Positions 62,553 through 64,000 of a stretch of 64,000 bases of DNA are shown here, in pieces (position 1 is the first letter of the stretch; each line of letters opens with the position of its first letter). The stretch spans positions 23,200 through 87,199 of the forward strand of contig NZ_CAKZHV010000002.1 in assembly GCF_936927845.1 (NCBI RefSeq). Reading direction: 5' to 3'. The position numbers and the translations under genes were made by a program. Source of the DNA: an uncultured Sphingomonas sp. (GTDB lineage: Bacteria > Pseudomonadota > Alphaproteobacteria > Sphingomonadales > Sphingomonadaceae). Below the pieces are notes generated by a model, which did not search any database, was not told the origin of the DNA, and saw nothing but the letters and a program-made list of their open reading frames with translations.

Positions 62553-62584
62553 TTGGTTTATCTGCACCGGATGTTACCCGTTAC

Positions 62585-62962
62585 CTAGGACGCTACCGCG
62601 ATCGTCGCGATCAGCGACAGGATGGCGATCACGATGCCGGCGACTGTCCAGGCATGTGCGCGGTTCAAAGCGCTCCATCCGCCTTCGGTTAGACGGAAGA
62701 CGGTTTCGGTTCGGGAAAAGAGAGGTCCGGACGGCAACTTCATGTCCGGCGTCAGATCGCCGGCTGGCATGCTGTCATGAAGCGGCTCGACCCACCCTCG
62801 CATATGACAAGTCATCAGCGCCGCCTCTGTATCTTCATCACGCTGTAGCGCGCGCTCGATCACCCAACCGTCTTGTGGCTGAAGGATCATGGCGACACGC
62901 TGCCGCGCGAGGCCGCTCAGCACTTTTCGGATCTGTCGCTCCCGTTTGCACTCGTCGAGCAT
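62585..62962 (-). CDS. Small tail-anchored membrane protein, unknown
   Basis: The 125-residue protein has a soluble basic N-terminus (MLDECKRERQIRKVLSGLARQRV) and a single membrane segment at the C-terminus (AGIVIAILSLIATIAVA). It follows the gene at 62966 by three bases on the same strand. No family recognised. Confidence 0.62.
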   Translation of the reverse strand: MLDECKRERQIRKVLSGLARQRVAMILQPQDGWVIERALQRDEDTEAALMTCHMRGWVEPLHDSMPAGDLTPDMKLPSGPLFSRTETVFRLTEGGWSALNRAHAWTVAGIVIAILSLIATIAVAS

Positions 62963-62965
62963 CGA

Positions 62966-63289
62966 TCAGGCCTGCTCCATGCCGTTCTCCGTCAGCACGT
63001 CCCGCAAGGTCCAGAACGCTCCCAGCGCCCAACCGAGGTGCTGAGCCTTGTCGTGGCCGTTGGTGATATCGAAGCCGAGGGCGGCACCAATGTGCCACTG
63101 ATATTGGCTTACCTTCTCGTGAGCATAGCCATGGCCTCCCCGCTCAGTGTCAATGTACCGGCGGAAGTCATCGCAATGGATGCGCGCCCCGGCATAGAGC
63201 CCGGCGCACTCGGCGAATGACAGGTCGTCCCGCTTGGCTTCATCGTAAATGGACTCCAGCACTCCGAGAGAGAGGTTCAAATCGTTCAT
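62966..63289 (-). CDS. Unknown small soluble protein
   Basis: The 107-residue protein is helical with conserved-looking aromatic and His residues (ARIHCDDFRRYIDTERGGHGYAHEKV, WHIGAALGF). It forms a two-gene unit with the tail-anchored gene downstream and diverges from the nuclease-like gene at 63358. No function can be stated. Confidence 0.6.
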   Translation of the reverse strand: MNDLNLSLGVLESIYDEAKRDDLSFAECAGLYAGARIHCDDFRRYIDTERGGHGYAHEKVSQYQWHIGAALGFDITNGHDKAQHLGWALGAFWTLRDVLTENGMEQA

Positions 63290-63357
63290 GCTTGCCCCAC
63301 CAGTTGCGTTCCGTAGAACATACCGTGAATAGCGGACAGGGGCTAGGCACGCGACAC

Positions 63358-63924
63358 ATGGCGAAATCCAAGGATGACAGTCTGCGCCTCTATGGCGAGG
63401 AAAGCGCGGCCAGGGCGGCAGCGTACGCGCTGCTGCAAAGCACGTTCGACTTCTACGATGAGGTCGGAGCGATCAGCGCGGAAGGCGATAGCTTCAGGAT
63501 CGACGCCGTGTGCCGCTGCGCCACATCGGGCTACGTCTTTGGTTGGGAGTTCAAGCGATCCCACCTATTTAAGAAGGAGTTCGCCGCGGCGATGAGGCAA
63601 GCGATCCACTACCGGTTGGCCAGGATCACCGATGAGCGACTACCTGAGCTCGCCGGAGCTCAACTCCTGGCCGTAGCAGTGTTCCCCGACTGGCTGGGCG
63701 AACATGATGAGGCCCATATCGATTATCGGCGGGAGGCTGACGGAATGAGGCTGCTCGCCAGCCACTTTCGTGTCGGCACGATGCGGTGGAGCGGACAGGA
63801 TCGCCTAAGCTTCATCATGGGAGAGAGTGCCATATGGCACTCTGATCGCGGGTGGAGCCCCAACGCCGAAGGCGTTCTCCATGGTAAACGGCGGCTCGGT
63901 GCAACGAAGCGAAAAGACAGGTGA
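63358..63924 (+). CDS. Possible PD-(D/E)XK nuclease-like protein
   Basis: The product has 188 residues from ATG 63358. Residues about 42-66 read FRIDAVCRC...YVFGWEFKRS, i.e. an Asp followed by a hydrophobic strand ending E-x-K, the core pattern of PD-(D/E)XK nucleases (as in VRR-NUC or restriction-like families). The rest is helix-rich with a conserved-looking SFIMGESAIWHSDRGW. It could be a DNA-processing or defence effector. Assignment is from motif only. The last 76 bases of the window after it show only a short inverted repeat (63958-63972). Confidence 0.5.
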   Translation: MAKSKDDSLRLYGEESAARAAAYALLQSTFDFYDEVGAISAEGDSFRIDAVCRCATSGYVFGWEFKRSHLFKKEFAAAMRQAIHYRLARITDERLPELAGAQLLAVAVFPDWLGEHDEAHIDYRREADGMRLLASHFRVGTMRWSGQDRLSFIMGESAIWHSDRGWSPNAEGVLHGKRRLGATKRKDR

Positions 63925-64000
63925 GGGATCACCAACGTCGGTAAAAGGTAAGCGTCCGGTGACGGCGTCACCTCAAACGGGCCGGTAGTTCCACGGCAGC

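Noticed and set aside
63958..63972. Inverted repeat GGTGAC/GTCACC as a terminator
   Set aside because: Short 6-bp stem without a T-run; could be an operator for a gene beyond the window but cannot be supported.

Overview
The window is GC-rich DNA that looks alphaproteobacterial, most likely from a sphingomonad. This rests on protein style, IS families and an F-type transfer operon of the kind found in that group; no rRNA, tRNA or housekeeping gene is present to confirm it. The DNA is part of a conjugative plasmid or integrative conjugative element. Nothing in the window decides which, because no relaxase, coupling protein, partition or replication module is complete here.

Positions 1-19.7 kb hold one long minus-strand operon for an F-type type IV secretion system. 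In transcription order it reads traA (pilin), traL, traE, traK, traB, dsbC, traV, traC, a small membrane gene, trbI, an S26 signal peptidase, traW, a small membrane gene, traU, trbC, traN, a small gene, traF, traH, traG. Many junctions are ATGA overlaps. Upstream lies a striking array of 21-bp-spaced TTACAC...GTGTAA palindromes. Divergent from it are three small regulatory-type genes (20.0-21.3 kb).

Positions 21.3-37.5 kb are a first defence-type region. It has a DMP19-like gene followed by an HNH-RecQ fusion on the minus strand. Next comes a WYL regulator and a tightly coupled plus-strand operon: SNF2 helicase with a C-terminal DUF3883-like domain, an ASCH-domain protein, an unknown protein, a DUF1156 adenine-type methylase and a DUF499 ATPase.

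Positions 37.76-43.06 kb are a nest of insertion sequences: an intact IS21-family element inside an IS66 remnant inside an IS3-family remnant. The far halves of the two outer elements are missing.

Positions 43.1-57.4 kb are a second defence region. It carries vapBC, two unknown genes, then druH-like and druE genes that together match Druantia type III, a truncated integrase, and a second vapBC. Three IS21-like ends punctuate it.

Positions 57.6-64 kb carry a decayed resolvase, an unknown gene, and a compact graspetide (omega-ester peptide) cluster: a precursor with three TxTxxxxExD repeats, an MvdD-like ATP-grasp ligase and a membrane protein. An HTH plus PemK/MazF-like pair, two small unknown genes and a possible PD-(D/E)XK nuclease follow. 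Overall the window is a conjugation engine with cargo of anti-phage, addiction and peptide-biosynthesis modules. The least expected parts are the graspetide cluster, the DMP19/HNH-RecQ pair and the operator array.
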